A stretch of DNA of 64,000 bases, from assembly GCF_900094575.1 (NCBI RefSeq), contig NZ_FMAE01000004.1, forward strand, positions 310,001 to 374,000. Reading direction: 5' to 3'. Below, in pieces: positions 27,233 through 35,746 of this stretch. The stretch is from Bradyrhizobium yuanmingense (GTDB taxonomy: Bacteria > Pseudomonadota > Alphaproteobacteria > Rhizobiales > Xanthobacteraceae). Below the pieces are notes generated by a model. It worked only from the letters and a program-made list of their open reading frames with translations, searched no databases and had not been told where the DNA came from. A program made the translations under genes and the position numbers. Every line of letters starts with the position of its first letter. The stretch's first letter is position 1.

Positions 27233-29308
27233 TCAGAGCACGCGCAACCCGTCCGGCATCACAGGCGGGCGCCGGACCAAGAGAAGCGCGATCAGGATCG
27301 TCGGCAGCAGGATGCCAAGGCCGAGCAGCGTCACTTGCATCTGCGACAGCGGCATGATGCCGCCGCCGGGGGTCGCCACCACGAAGCCGCCGATCACCAG
27401 CAGCACACGGATGGGCCATTCCAGGCTGCCTGTGCCGCGCAAGTCCCCGACGAAAGGCTGGTAGCCCTGGATGCCGCCGCAGATGAACAGCGTGCCGAAG
27501 GCGGCGAGGCCCATCAGGCCGAGCCCGGCGAGGTATGGGCTCGAACCCTGCAGCACCAGCGCCGGATTGAGTACGAAGAAGAACGGCAGGAAATAGATGA
27601 TGCTGCCGACCCACATCGATTCCCAGCCGGTCTTCATGGCCGGCGATCCGGCGATGCCGGCAGCTGCGAAGGAAGCGATCGCGACCGGCGGGGTGATCGA
27701 CGACAGCATGCCCCAATAGAAGATGAACATGTGCACCGCCATGCGGTTGAGCCCGAGCTTCTCCAGCGCAGGCGCGACCAGGATGGCGAGGAAGATGTAG
27801 CAGGCCGTCGTCGTCAGCCCAAGGCCGAGAATGAGGCTGGTGAGGGCGCACATGCCGAGCAGCAGGAAGGCATTGTCGCCGGCGATGTGCAGGAGGTCGT
27901 TGGCAAGGCTCGACACCACGCCCGTCATCGAGAACGCGCCGATCAGCAGGCCGCAGCCGGCGAGGATGCCGACCAGCTCGACGAAGGTGCGGCCGTTGAC
28001 CTCCAGGAACTTGCCGATCGTCGCAAATGTCCAGCGCGTGTCCTTCGAGAAGAACTGGTTGAGCACGAGAAGCAGCGCGGTGGCGTAGAACGGCGCGTGG
28101 CTCTCCCGCTTGAAATAGAGCAGCATCACGATCAGAAGCGCGATGACGAAGACGTAGTACCAGCCGTCCTTGATCGTATCCATGATCCGCGGCAGCTCGG
28201 CGCGGGGAATACCTTTCAGCTTGTGGCGCGCCGCGTAGGCGTCGACCTGCATGAAGAGGCCGACGTAATAGAGCACGGCCGGAATGATTGCGGCGAGGGC
28301 GACATCGGCGTAGCTGACATTGAGGAACTGGGCGATCACGAAAGCGGTCGCACCCATCACTGGCGGCGCCAGCACGGCGCCGGTCGAGGCGCAGGCCTCG
28401 ATCGCGGCGGCATAGGAGGCGCGAAAGCCGCTCTTCTTCATCACGGGGATGGTCATGGTGCCGGCGGTGAGCACGTTGGAGATGATCGAACCCGACATCA
28501 TGCCGAGCAGGCCGCTGGCAAAGATACAGACTTTTGCCGCGCCGCCGCGAAAGGTGCCGCACAGCGCGAAGGACAGGTTGATGAAGAACTTTCCGGCGCC
28601 CGTCATCATCAGCGCGGTGCCGAACACCAAAAAGCCGATCACGGTGTCGGCGAAGGCCTGGATGGGGATGCCGAGCAGGCTCTCGCCCGAGAGCACGTGA
28701 TAGGCGGTCGCCTGCTCGAGCGTCGATTGCGTGCCACGGAACGGCCCGAGCCAGCGGGCTTCAGCGAACAGGGGATAGACAGTGAAGGGCAGAACGCTGA
28801 GGAGCAGGCTCCAGCCGCCGGTGCGGCGCAACGCTTCCATCAGCATCACCCACATCACGAGGCCTGCGGCGATCACCGTGTTGGGCGCGCCGCCGAATTC
28901 CCAGCCGGCCTCTGCCGCCTTGCGCACGTTAACCATCAGCGTGAGCGCCGCCGCGAAGGTCACGACGAACAGGACGAGGTCATACCAGGGCATGCGGTCG
29001 AGCGGCGCGCGTTCGGTGCCCGGAAAGATCAGGAAGGTGAACGGCAGCATCAACGCGATCAGGAGATAGAAATATTCCGTGTTGAGCTGGGTGTATCCGA
29101 CGAAGAAGCGCAGCGAGAATTGCTGGTTGATGCAGAGCAGGATCGTCGCCGCGGTCGCAACGATCAGCGTCCAGCGCCACGCGCCGCGCAACGTGCGAAC
29201 GCGCGTGACTTCCGCTTCCTGCATGTTGCCGGCGGCGCCATGGGGATCATCGAACACGACGCGCTTGGGCTCGTCTTGCGGGACGGTGGAAGTGGAAGAG
29301 GACATCAT
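27233..29308 (-). CDS. TRAP transporter fused 4TM/12TM permease (TAXI type)
   Basis: About 691 residues with roughly 18 helices; the small and large TRAP membrane domains are fused, as in DctQM-like TAXI systems. Large-domain hallmarks include the repeated GxxxTP-type region GSIISNVLTAGTMTIPVMKK and ACASTGAVLAPPVMGATAFV. The start at ATG 29308 (or 29305) gives MSSSTSTVPQDEP; longer frames upstream run through a repeat and are rejected. It is preceded by its TAXI binding protein and followed by the glutaminase. The TAXI family includes a glutamate-binding member, in keeping with the glutaminase. Confidence 0.93.
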   Translation of the reverse strand: MMSSSTSTVPQDEPKRVVFDDPHGAAGNMQEAEVTRVRTLRGAWRWTLIVATAATILLCINQQFSLRFFVGYTQLNTEYFYLLIALMLPFTFLIFPGTERAPLDRMPWYDLVLFVVTFAAALTLMVNVRKAAEAGWEFGGAPNTVIAAGLVMWVMLMEALRRTGGWSLLLSVLPFTVYPLFAEARWLGPFRGTQSTLEQATAYHVLSGESLLGIPIQAFADTVIGFLVFGTALMMTGAGKFFINLSFALCGTFRGGAAKVCIFASGLLGMMSGSIISNVLTAGTMTIPVMKKSGFRASYAAAIEACASTGAVLAPPVMGATAFVIAQFLNVSYADVALAAIIPAVLYYVGLFMQVDAYAARHKLKGIPRAELPRIMDTIKDGWYYVFVIALLIVMLLYFKRESHAPFYATALLLVLNQFFSKDTRWTFATIGKFLEVNGRTFVELVGILAGCGLLIGAFSMTGVVSSLANDLLHIAGDNAFLLLGMCALTSLILGLGLTTTACYIFLAILVAPALEKLGLNRMAVHMFIFYWGMLSSITPPVAIASFAAAGIAGSPAMKTGWESMWVGSIIYFLPFFFVLNPALVLQGSSPYLAGLGLMGLAAFGTLFICGGIQGYQPFVGDLRGTGSLEWPIRVLLVIGGFVVATPGGGIMPLSQMQVTLLGLGILLPTILIALLLVRRPPVMPDGLRVL

Positions 29309-29382
29309 CGATCCCGCGCGTGGGCTGGTGAACGCAATCAGGCAAACGGCAGTTGTTTGAACCGCTCTGGCCGCGCGCTCAA

Positions 29383-29498
29383 CCTCTCCCGCGTGCGGGA
29401 GAGGTCGGCGCGAAGCGCCGGGTGAGGGCTTTCTCCTCTGGGGGAATCCCACCGCGGAGGCACCCTCTCCCCAACCCTCTCCCGCAAGCGGGAGAGGG
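29383..29498. repeat. double hairpin, CCCTCTCCCGC...GCGGGAGAGGG family
   Basis: Two separate palindromes, CCTCTCCCGC/GCGGGAGAGG (29383-29404) and CCCTCTCCCGC/GCGGGAGAGGG (29475-29498), flank a middle part with GGTGAGGGC/CACCCTC complementarity. It sits inside the operon between binding-protein and permease genes. Confidence 0.8.
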
Positions 29499-29544
29499 GG
29501 CGCACTTCTCGCGAGGCAACGATCACGCCTAACAACACCTCGCT

Positions 29545-30711
29545 CTATTCCTCGAACCCGTTCGGCATGCCCGCTTTCGCTAGCGCCGCGGCACGCGCCT
29601 TCGTCCAGCCTTCGAGGAACGCCTTGTCGTCCGACGGCGGATTGGACTTGCCGTAATCGGCCCAGGCGGCCGCCAGCACCTCCTGCCGCTTGATCAGCTG
29701 GTTGTTGTGTGCCTCCTGAGCGTCGCTCCATTGGCCGGCCTCTTTCAACGCCTTCACCGCGCCGGGATGCACCGGCACCACCCAGTTCTTGGTCTGGCGG
29801 TTGGCCGCGAGTCCGCCGGCGCCGGGCGCGGAGTCCTTATAAGCGTCGTAGTTGACGATCATCGCCTTGGTGATCGCATAGACCTGGTCGGCCGGTTGCG
29901 AGGCGTAGGCGACGAAGATCGGGTAGGGATAATTGCCGAGCTCGATCGGCTTCTCCGGCGAGATGCCGGCACCGCAAGTCGCAAGCTGCGGGAAGAAGAA
30001 CGAGCCGACCTTCTGCATCCGCGCCCAACCTTCCTTGTCCTTGGCGGGCAGCGGCGGCCAGATCAACCCGCGCGGCGAAGCCTCGGCCTCCTTGGCGGGA
30101 CCGGTGATGGTGGTGCCGAAGGCGGCATCGACGTCGTTGTTGATCAGCCCTTTCCACATCGCGCCGTAGCTGGCGAATTCGACAGCCTTGACGTCCTTCT
30201 GCGTCAGCCCGGCGAAGGCGAGCACCGCGAGCGAGTTCTGGTTCAGCGCGGGTGAGCCGACCACGAAGCCGACGCGCTTGCCCTTGAGATCCTTCAGCTC
30301 CTTCACGCCGGTGTCGGCGGCCACCGCAAGCGAGGCGCAATTGCAGTCGACGGTCGAGAGCAGGGTCTGCAGCGGCTGCGGACCCCATTCCTTCGAGCCG
30401 AACTCGAACACGCCTTCCTGCGCGAAGTAGGTGCCCGACCCCATCGCCGCGGAAACCGCGCGCTTGGCGCGCAGCGGCGCGAGGCGCGCGACGTCGTTGC
30501 CTGCGGGGAGCACGCGCACGTCGGTGCCGTACTTGTCCTTCATCATCTTGCCGACGCCGACCGCTATGTTGAATCCGGCGGTGCCGGTGTCATAGGCGGT
30601 GAAGGTCAATGTCGCCGGCAGCTTGATGTCTTCGGCGAACGAATAGCGTGTAGACGCAAAAGAAATGCCCGCCACCAGAGCAGGCGCGAGCACGAGCAGC
30701 CCACGAAGCAT
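29545..30711 (-). CDS. TAXI-family TRAP transporter substrate-binding protein
   Basis: Periplasmic receptor of 388 residues. Signal peptide residues 1-27 (MLRGLLVLAPALVAGISFAS, then YSFAED). The TAXI fold is recognisable in FTAYDTGTAGFNIAVGVGK, in AMGSGTYF and in LKDLKGKRVGFVVGSPALNQ. ATG 30711 follows GGAGGGAAAC. It precedes the permease by 236 bp holding a double hairpin. In Thermus a family member binds glutamate or glutamine, and a glutaminase lies in this operon, so such a ligand is a reasonable guess. Confidence 0.92.
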   Translation of the reverse strand: MLRGLLVLAPALVAGISFASTRYSFAEDIKLPATLTFTAYDTGTAGFNIAVGVGKMMKDKYGTDVRVLPAGNDVARLAPLRAKRAVSAAMGSGTYFAQEGVFEFGSKEWGPQPLQTLLSTVDCNCASLAVAADTGVKELKDLKGKRVGFVVGSPALNQNSLAVLAFAGLTQKDVKAVEFASYGAMWKGLINNDVDAAFGTTITGPAKEAEASPRGLIWPPLPAKDKEGWARMQKVGSFFFPQLATCGAGISPEKPIELGNYPYPIFVAYASQPADQVYAITKAMIVNYDAYKDSAPGAGGLAANRQTKNWVVPVHPGAVKALKEAGQWSDAQEAHNNQLIKRQEVLAAAWADYGKSNPPSDDKAFLEGWTKARAAALAKAGMPNGFEE

Positions 30712-30754
30712 GTTTCCCTCCAATGATCTTCGCTTTGCCGCGAAGATTTTCATT

Positions 30755-30784
30755 CTTTGTTTGAAACAACGTTTTGTTTGAAAC
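30755..30784. promoter_or_regulatory. tandem GTTTGAAAC palindromes upstream of the transporter operon
   Basis: Two copies of the near-palindrome TTTGTTTGAAAC start 17 bp apart, each containing GTTT-N-AAAC. They lie 45-75 bp upstream of the TAXI start. The spacing suggests binding on one DNA face; an IclR- or GntR-type factor might use them. Weak evidence. Confidence 0.35.
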
Positions 30785-30878
30785 CGATCATGTCACCGCG
30801 ATCAAGCGATGGCAACGCCATACAGCGCGCGTGGGAATGCGACTGACACATTGTCGCGGAAAAGACCGGATAAGACGC

Positions 30879-31100
30879 TCAGCTCGCGACGATCGCTATC
30901 GCCTGTCCCTCCGCAACGACGTCATCGACCTTTACCAGAAGCGATGTGATGGTGCCGTTTGCGGGCGAGGGCACTGGGATCTCCATCTTCATCGCTTCGA
31001 CCACCACAACGTCATCGCCATCCGCGACGGTTCCTCCAACTTGCACGGGAGTTGCGCAGATGCGTCCCGCGACCTCCGTGACGATCTTAATTTCTGGCAT
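30879..31100 (-). CDS. stand-alone biotin carboxyl carrier protein
   Basis: 73 residues, only a biotinyl domain. The biotinylation Lys is in VEAMKMEIP, followed by the typical PSPANGTI turn. The ATG at 31100 has AAGG about 7 nt before it. It faces the IclR gene divergently and precedes the TAXI transporter operon by 168 bp. A carboxyltransferase gene stands across the divergent gap, but no biotin carboxylase gene is visible in the window. It is shorter than AccB (about 150-160 residues), so it would serve a specialised acyl-CoA or urea-type carboxylase. Confidence 0.9.
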   Translation of the reverse strand: MPEIKIVTEVAGRICATPVQVGGTVADGDDVVVVEAMKMEIPVPSPANGTITSLLVKVDDVVAEGQAIAIVAS

Positions 31101-31155
31101 GCCATCGCCTTTTTGTTGTCGTCGCAAAATGCCTGAGGTAGCGTCGTCTGCAAGT

Positions 31156-31179
31156 GGAATTTAATTCCGCACAGCGGAA
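31156..31179. promoter_or_regulatory. two overlapping perfect palindromes, likely IclR operator
   Basis: GGAATTTAATTCC (31156-31168, 6+1+6) overlaps TTCCGCACAGCGGAA (31165-31179, 6+3+6). Both are perfect and lie in the 95-bp gap between the divergent biotin-carrier and IclR genes. TTCC-N-GGAA inverted repeats are typical of IclR-family targets, so autoregulation and control of both directions is likely. Confidence 0.6.
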
Positions 31180-31195
31180 CACAACGGTAGGGATC

Positions 31196-32170
31196 ATGGG
31201 ACGACGTTCGGAGCGGTTGAGCAGGCAAGGTGCGCTCGCTGGCGAAGCCGGTGAGGGTGATGTGATCCAGGTGGTGTCGCGCGCGTTCGACGTATTGCGA
31301 TGCTTCGAGGGCCACGAGGCGCGACTCGGCAATCTCGAGATTTCAAATCGCTGCGGTCTGCCGCGCTCGACGGTATCGCGGCTCACGCATACGCTGACCC
31401 GCATGGGCCAGCTCGTGTATCTCCCGCGCGACCAGAAGTATCGCATCGGCCCGAGCGCGGTGGCGATGAGTGCTTCGATGATGAAGGGCGCGCAGCTGCG
31501 CAGCATGATTCGCCAGCGGCTGCAGGAAGTCGCCGAGCAGCTGCCGGGCACGGTCGGCTTCGTCGTCCCCGACCGCTTCCATCTCGTCTATCTCCAGTTC
31601 GCGCGTTCGGCGACGGCGCTCGGCTTGCACGAGGGCACCGGCAGCCGCATCTCGATGGCCTCGACCGCCGCGGGCGCGGCCTACACCGCGGCGCTCGCGC
31701 CGGAAGTCGGTGATGCCTTCGTCGCGGACATGGAGCGGGAAGCCCCCGAAGCTGCGAAGATTCTCAAGCCCCGCATCGAGGCCAACCGGCAGATGTTGCG
31801 CGAGCGCGGCTATGTCGTCGCCTGCGGCCTCTGGAGCCCGCACATCAACGGTCTCGCGGTGCCGATCTGGTCGCCGCAGTACCAGACCTTCGTGGTCATC
31901 ACGATCGGTCTTCTGTCGGCGATGTATGACGAGCAGCGTCTGCACGAGGAAGTCGCGCCGATGATGCTCCAGCTTGGCCGCTCGCTCGGCAGCCTGATGG
32001 AAGGCGCGGAAGGCGACGCCTTCAACAACCGTATCTCGCGTAAGCCGGTCGCCATGGCCGTGCACAACAATAACAAGCCGATCCATTCGGAGGGAGTGAA
32101 TGAACTGGAAGCCGGAACTCGACGAGCTCGCCCGGCGCGAAGCCTTCGCGCGGGAGATGGGCGGCGTTGA
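31196..32170 (+). CDS. IclR-family transcriptional regulator
   Basis: 324 residues. The winged helix-turn-helix is near residues 22-80 (VVSRAFDVLRCFEG, CGLPRSTVSRLTHTLTRMG) and a C-terminal effector GAF-like IclR domain follows. ATG 31196 with TAGGGA just upstream is chosen over TTG/GTG options upstream. Its 3' end overlaps the carboxyltransferase start by 71 nt, unusually long, with a basic tail after residue 300 that may be dispensable. It probably regulates the divergent biotin-carrier/TAXI operon and its own downstream genes. Confidence 0.93.
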   Translation: MGRRSERLSRQGALAGEAGEGDVIQVVSRAFDVLRCFEGHEARLGNLEISNRCGLPRSTVSRLTHTLTRMGQLVYLPRDQKYRIGPSAVAMSASMMKGAQLRSMIRQRLQEVAEQLPGTVGFVVPDRFHLVYLQFARSATALGLHEGTGSRISMASTAAGAAYTAALAPEVGDAFVADMEREAPEAAKILKPRIEANRQMLRERGYVVACGLWSPHINGLAVPIWSPQYQTFVVITIGLLSAMYDEQRLHEEVAPMMLQLGRSLGSLMEGAEGDAFNNRISRKPVAMAVHNNNKPIHSEGVNELEAGTRRARPARSLRAGDGRR

Positions 32171-33659
32171 CAAGGTCAAGCGACAGCATGACCAGGGCCG
32201 GCTGACTGTTCGGGAGCGTATCGACAAGCTGATCGACAAAGGCAGCTTTCACGAGATCGGTGCCGTCTCCGGCATCGGCGAGTACGATTCCAGCGGCGAT
32301 CTGAAGAAGCTCACGCCGGCTAATTGCGTGTTCGGCCGCGCGCGCGTCGACGGCCGTACATTGGTCGTGGTCGGCGACGATTTCACCGTGCGCGGCGGCT
32401 CGGCGGATGCGTCGATCTCGGCCAAGCCGCTGATGGCGGAGGAGATGGCGCACGATTTCCGGCTGCCCATCGTCCGCATCATCGAAGGCTCCGGCGGCGG
32501 CGGCTCGGTCAAGACCATCGAGACCAAGGGCGCGGCCAATCTACCCGGCGGCATCGGCGGCACGCGCTGGTATCGCTTCACGACGGAGAATCTGTCGCGC
32601 GTGCCGGTGGTCGCGCTCGGCCTCGGCTCGGTAGCAGGCCTGGGCGCCGCGCGTCTTGCCGCCAGCCACTATTCCATCATGACGCGAAAGTCCGCGATGT
32701 TCGTCGCGGGTCCGCCGGTGGTGAAGGCGCTGGGGCAGGACCTTACCAAGGAGGAGCTCGGCGGCGCCGATATCCAGACCCGCGCCGGCGCGGTGGATCA
32801 TGCGGTCGACACCGAGGAGGAGGCGTTCGCCTGCGCGCGGCGCTTCCTCTCCTACCTGCCGTCATCGGTCTACGAGCTGCCGCCGACCTTGCCCTGCACG
32901 GACAGTCCTGAACGCAGCGACGAAGCGCTGATGAACGCGGTGCCGCGCAACCGCAAGCAGGTCTACAAGATGCGGCCCATCATCGAGTCCGTCGTCGACA
33001 AGGGCTCGTTCTTCGAGGTCGCAAAAAACTTCGGCAAGCCGATCATCGTCGGCCTCGCGCGGCTCGAGGGCAGGGCGGTGCTGTTGCTCGCCAGCGATAG
33101 CTTCCATTATGGCGGATCCTGGACCGCGGATGCCTGCCAGAAAGTGGTGCGCTGGGTCGACTTCGCCGAGACCTTCCACCTGCCGGTCGTCTATCTCATG
33201 GACTGCCCCGGCTTCATGATCGGCCTCGATGCGGAGAAGGCGGCCACCATTCGCCACGGCGTGCGTGCCATGGCGGCGGTGAACCAGACCACGGTGCCCT
33301 GGTGCACCGTGATCCTGCGCAACGCGTTCGGCGTCGCCGGTGTCGTGCACCAGCCGGCCGACCGCTTCTCGATCCGCTATGCCTGGCCCTCGGCCTATTG
33401 GGGCTCGCTGCCGCTCGAAGGCGGCATCGAAGCCGCCTACCGCGCCGACATCGACGCGGCGGAAGACAAGGCGGCGAAGCTGAAGGAGATCGAGGAGCGG
33501 CTCAACAAGCTCCGCTCGCCGTTCCGCTCGGCCGAAAAATTCTGGGTCGAGGAGATCATCGATCCCAGGAAGACGCGATCGCTCCTGTGCGAGTTTGCCC
33601 GGCTCGCGGAGCCGCTGCGAAAGCCGGGGCCGCCGGAGAATATGACGATCAGGCCTTGA
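32100..33659 (+). CDS. acyl-CoA carboxylase carboxyltransferase (beta) subunit
   Basis: 519 residues of the crotonase-fold carboxyltransferase type (PccB/MccB-like). N- and C-terminal halves are both present: the N half with the glycine-rich EGSGGGGSVKTIET, the C half with RNAFGVAGVVHQPADRFS and the acyl-CoA/biotin binding region. It transfers CO2 from a biotin carrier to an acyl-CoA. It starts inside the IclR gene behind GGAGGGAG. The only carrier nearby is the divergent 73-residue protein, and no biotin carboxylase is visible. Acyl substrate unknown. Confidence 0.93.
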   Translation: MNWKPELDELARREAFAREMGGVDKVKRQHDQGRLTVRERIDKLIDKGSFHEIGAVSGIGEYDSSGDLKKLTPANCVFGRARVDGRTLVVVGDDFTVRGGSADASISAKPLMAEEMAHDFRLPIVRIIEGSGGGGSVKTIETKGAANLPGGIGGTRWYRFTTENLSRVPVVALGLGSVAGLGAARLAASHYSIMTRKSAMFVAGPPVVKALGQDLTKEELGGADIQTRAGAVDHAVDTEEEAFACARRFLSYLPSSVYELPPTLPCTDSPERSDEALMNAVPRNRKQVYKMRPIIESVVDKGSFFEVAKNFGKPIIVGLARLEGRAVLLLASDSFHYGGSWTADACQKVVRWVDFAETFHLPVVYLMDCPGFMIGLDAEKAATIRHGVRAMAAVNQTTVPWCTVILRNAFGVAGVVHQPADRFSIRYAWPSAYWGSLPLEGGIEAAYRADIDAAEDKAAKLKEIEERLNKLRSPFRSAEKFWVEEIIDPRKTRSLLCEFARLAEPLRKPGPPENMTIRP

Positions 33660-33676
33660 TATCGGCCATCATCCGA

Positions 33677-33702
33677 CTGCCGCGACAATCTTGTCGCGGC
33701 AG
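33677..33702. other. perfect 12-bp hairpin
   Basis: Arms CTGCCGCGACAA and TTGTCGCGGCAG with a 2-nt loop lie 18 nt after the carboxyltransferase stop and 68 nt before the GMC gene. No T-run follows, so it is an attenuator or mRNA end-point rather than a classical terminator. Confidence 0.55.
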
Positions 33703-33769
33703 CGATGGCGTGACCTCACAACAGGAACGCGCTACGTTCCCCCAACAAGAACAAGAGGAAGCGCCAATC

Positions 33770-35467
33770 GTGTACGACTTCATCATCGTGGGCGGCGGCT
33801 CGGCGGGGTCCGTGCTGGCCCACCGGCTCTCCGCCAGGAGCGCCAACAAGGTCCTGCTCTGCGAAGCCGGTCAGGACACGCCACCCGGCAACGAGCCAGC
33901 CGAAATCAGGGACAGCTATCCCGGCACCGCCTATTTCGATCCGCGCTTTCACTGGACCGAGCTCAAGGTGACGACCCAGGTCGTCAGCCACAACAATCCC
34001 GAGGAGTCGCGGCCTCCTTTGCGCAAATACGAGCAGGCGCGCGTGCTGGGCGGGGGCTCGTCGATCAACGGGCAGATGGCCAACCGCGGCGCGCCGACCG
34101 ACTACGATGAATGGGAGGCGCGCGGCGCCGAGGGGTGGTCGTGGGCTGACGTGCTGCCGTTCTTCAAGAAGGTGGAGCGCGACCTCGATTTCGACGGACC
34201 GTATCACGGCACGGACGGAAGGATCCCTGTCCGCCGCATCCCGCGCGAGCACTGGACGCGACATTCGGAGGCATTCGCGCAGGCCTTCCAGCAGGCCGGC
34301 CATCAATTCGTGGCCGACCAGAACGGCGAATTCGTCGACGGCTTCTTCCCGGTGACGCATTCCAATCAAGCCGAGCAGCGCGTCTCGGCCGCGATGGGGT
34401 ATCTCGATCGCGACACCCGCGCGCGTGCGAACCTTGCGATTTCGACCAACACGCAGGTGCGAGAGCTGCTGTTCGAAGGCACGCGCTGCGTCGGCGTGAA
34501 GGCGATGGTCGACGGACGCGAGCAGGAATTCCGCGGGCGCGAGATCATCCTCTCCAGCGGCGCCATCCATTCGCCGGCGCATCTGCTCCGCGCCGGCATC
34601 GGTCCCGTCGGTCACCTCAAGGATCTGGGCATTCCCGTGCTGGCGGCCTTGCCGGGCGTCGGCCAGCGCCTGATGGACCATCCCTCGATCTCGCTGTCGT
34701 CGTTTGTTCGCCGCGGCGCGCGCATGAACGAGCACACCAGGCGCCACATGCAGCTCGGCCTGCGCTACTCCTCCGGGCTGCCTGATGTGCCCAAGGGCGA
34801 CATGTTCGTCGTCGTCATCAGCAAATCGGCCTGGCACGCCGTCGGCGCGCAGATCGGCTCGCTCCTGACCTTCGTCAACAAGACCTATTCCGAGACCGGA
34901 CAGGTCAGGCTCGCCTCGCGCGATCCCTCGGCAGAGCCGATCGTCGAGTTCAACCTGCTGTCCGACCGCCGCGATCTCGATCGCCTGATGAGCGGTTTCC
35001 GCAAGATGGCGGCGATCCAGATGAGCGAGGTGGTCAGGAAGGTGACGGACAAGCCGTTTCCGGCCGCCTATACCGATCGCGTCCGCAAGATCGGCGTGGT
35101 CAACACCAGGAACAAGATTCTCACCACGATCGCCGCGACCCTGATGGACGGGCCGGCGGCGCTGCGTCACTACATGATCGACAATTTCGTCGTCGAAGGC
35201 TTCACCTTCGATCAGGTGATGAACGACGACGAGGCGCTGGAAGCCTTCGTGCGCAAGGCGACGATCGGCGTCTGGCACGCCTCATGCTCGTGCCGCATGG
35301 GCCGCACTGAGGATCCGATGGCGGTGGTCGACAATCAGGGCCGCGTCAAGGGCGTGCAGGGCCTGCGCGTCGTCGATGCCTCGATCTTCCCGGTGGTGCC
35401 GTGCGCCAACACCAACTTTCCGGTGTTGATGTCGGCGGAGAAGATCGCGGCCGCCATGATGCAATGA
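33770..35467 (+). CDS. GMC-family FAD oxidoreductase
   Basis: 565 residues of the glucose-methanol-choline group. The N-terminal dinucleotide motif IIVGGGSAGSVLAHRL, the VLGGGSSINGQMANRG region and a C-terminal WHASCSCRMG containing the typical active-site His are seen, together with NFPVLMSAEK. GTG 33770 is the only start that keeps the FAD motif at the N-terminus; GAGGA lies 10 nt upstream. It follows the carboxyltransferase and could oxidise an alcohol substrate (choline- or alkanol-like). It is shorter than cholesterol-type members. Confidence 0.92.
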   Translation: MYDFIIVGGGSAGSVLAHRLSARSANKVLLCEAGQDTPPGNEPAEIRDSYPGTAYFDPRFHWTELKVTTQVVSHNNPEESRPPLRKYEQARVLGGGSSINGQMANRGAPTDYDEWEARGAEGWSWADVLPFFKKVERDLDFDGPYHGTDGRIPVRRIPREHWTRHSEAFAQAFQQAGHQFVADQNGEFVDGFFPVTHSNQAEQRVSAAMGYLDRDTRARANLAISTNTQVRELLFEGTRCVGVKAMVDGREQEFRGREIILSSGAIHSPAHLLRAGIGPVGHLKDLGIPVLAALPGVGQRLMDHPSISLSSFVRRGARMNEHTRRHMQLGLRYSSGLPDVPKGDMFVVVISKSAWHAVGAQIGSLLTFVNKTYSETGQVRLASRDPSAEPIVEFNLLSDRRDLDRLMSGFRKMAAIQMSEVVRKVTDKPFPAAYTDRVRKIGVVNTRNKILTTIAATLMDGPAALRHYMIDNFVVEGFTFDQVMNDDEALEAFVRKATIGVWHASCSCRMGRTEDPMAVVDNQGRVKGVQGLRVVDASIFPVVPCANTNFPVLMSAEKIAAAMMQ

Positions 35468-35746
35468 GCGGCAGCGAGTTCTGGCGATCCGGGCAGTGCG
35501 GGGAGGAGGAGCGCTGATGGATACTTGCCTCGCGCGGTCCGACTTGGTTGCATGCCGTGAGCTTGACGCGCTAATCGCGCATTCGAGCGCGGCGAGTTAA
35601 TCATCTCAGGCGCTACGTGTAGGCTATGAGATCGTGCAGTCGTGGCGCACGATCGCAGCCAGTTTCAGCCGCGCTTTAGGCCCATTTCAGCCAAACTGTT
35701 ATTGGTCTCTTTGCCCGGGGCAGGGTCTCTCATTTGGAGTCCTGCA
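35468..35746. other. intergenic region without recognisable gene
   Basis: Only short chance frames on both strands and no clear palindrome. It carries the 5' region of the secreted-protein gene; no promoter hexamers stand out. Confidence 0.5.

Noticed and set aside
26036..29425. 1129-codon open frame on the plus strand
   Set aside because: Antisense to glutaminase and TRAP permease; repetitive His/Asp/Arg/Gln composition and no recognisable domain.
29309..29731. Upstream extension of the TRAP permease
   Set aside because: Runs through the double-hairpin repeat and the end of the TAXI gene; protein-like sequence begins only at MSSSTSTVPQDEP.
33302..33769. Upstream extension of the GMC oxidoreductase
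   Set aside because: Lies in another frame of the carboxyltransferase gene and across a hairpin; the FAD motif must be N-terminal, supporting GTG 33770.
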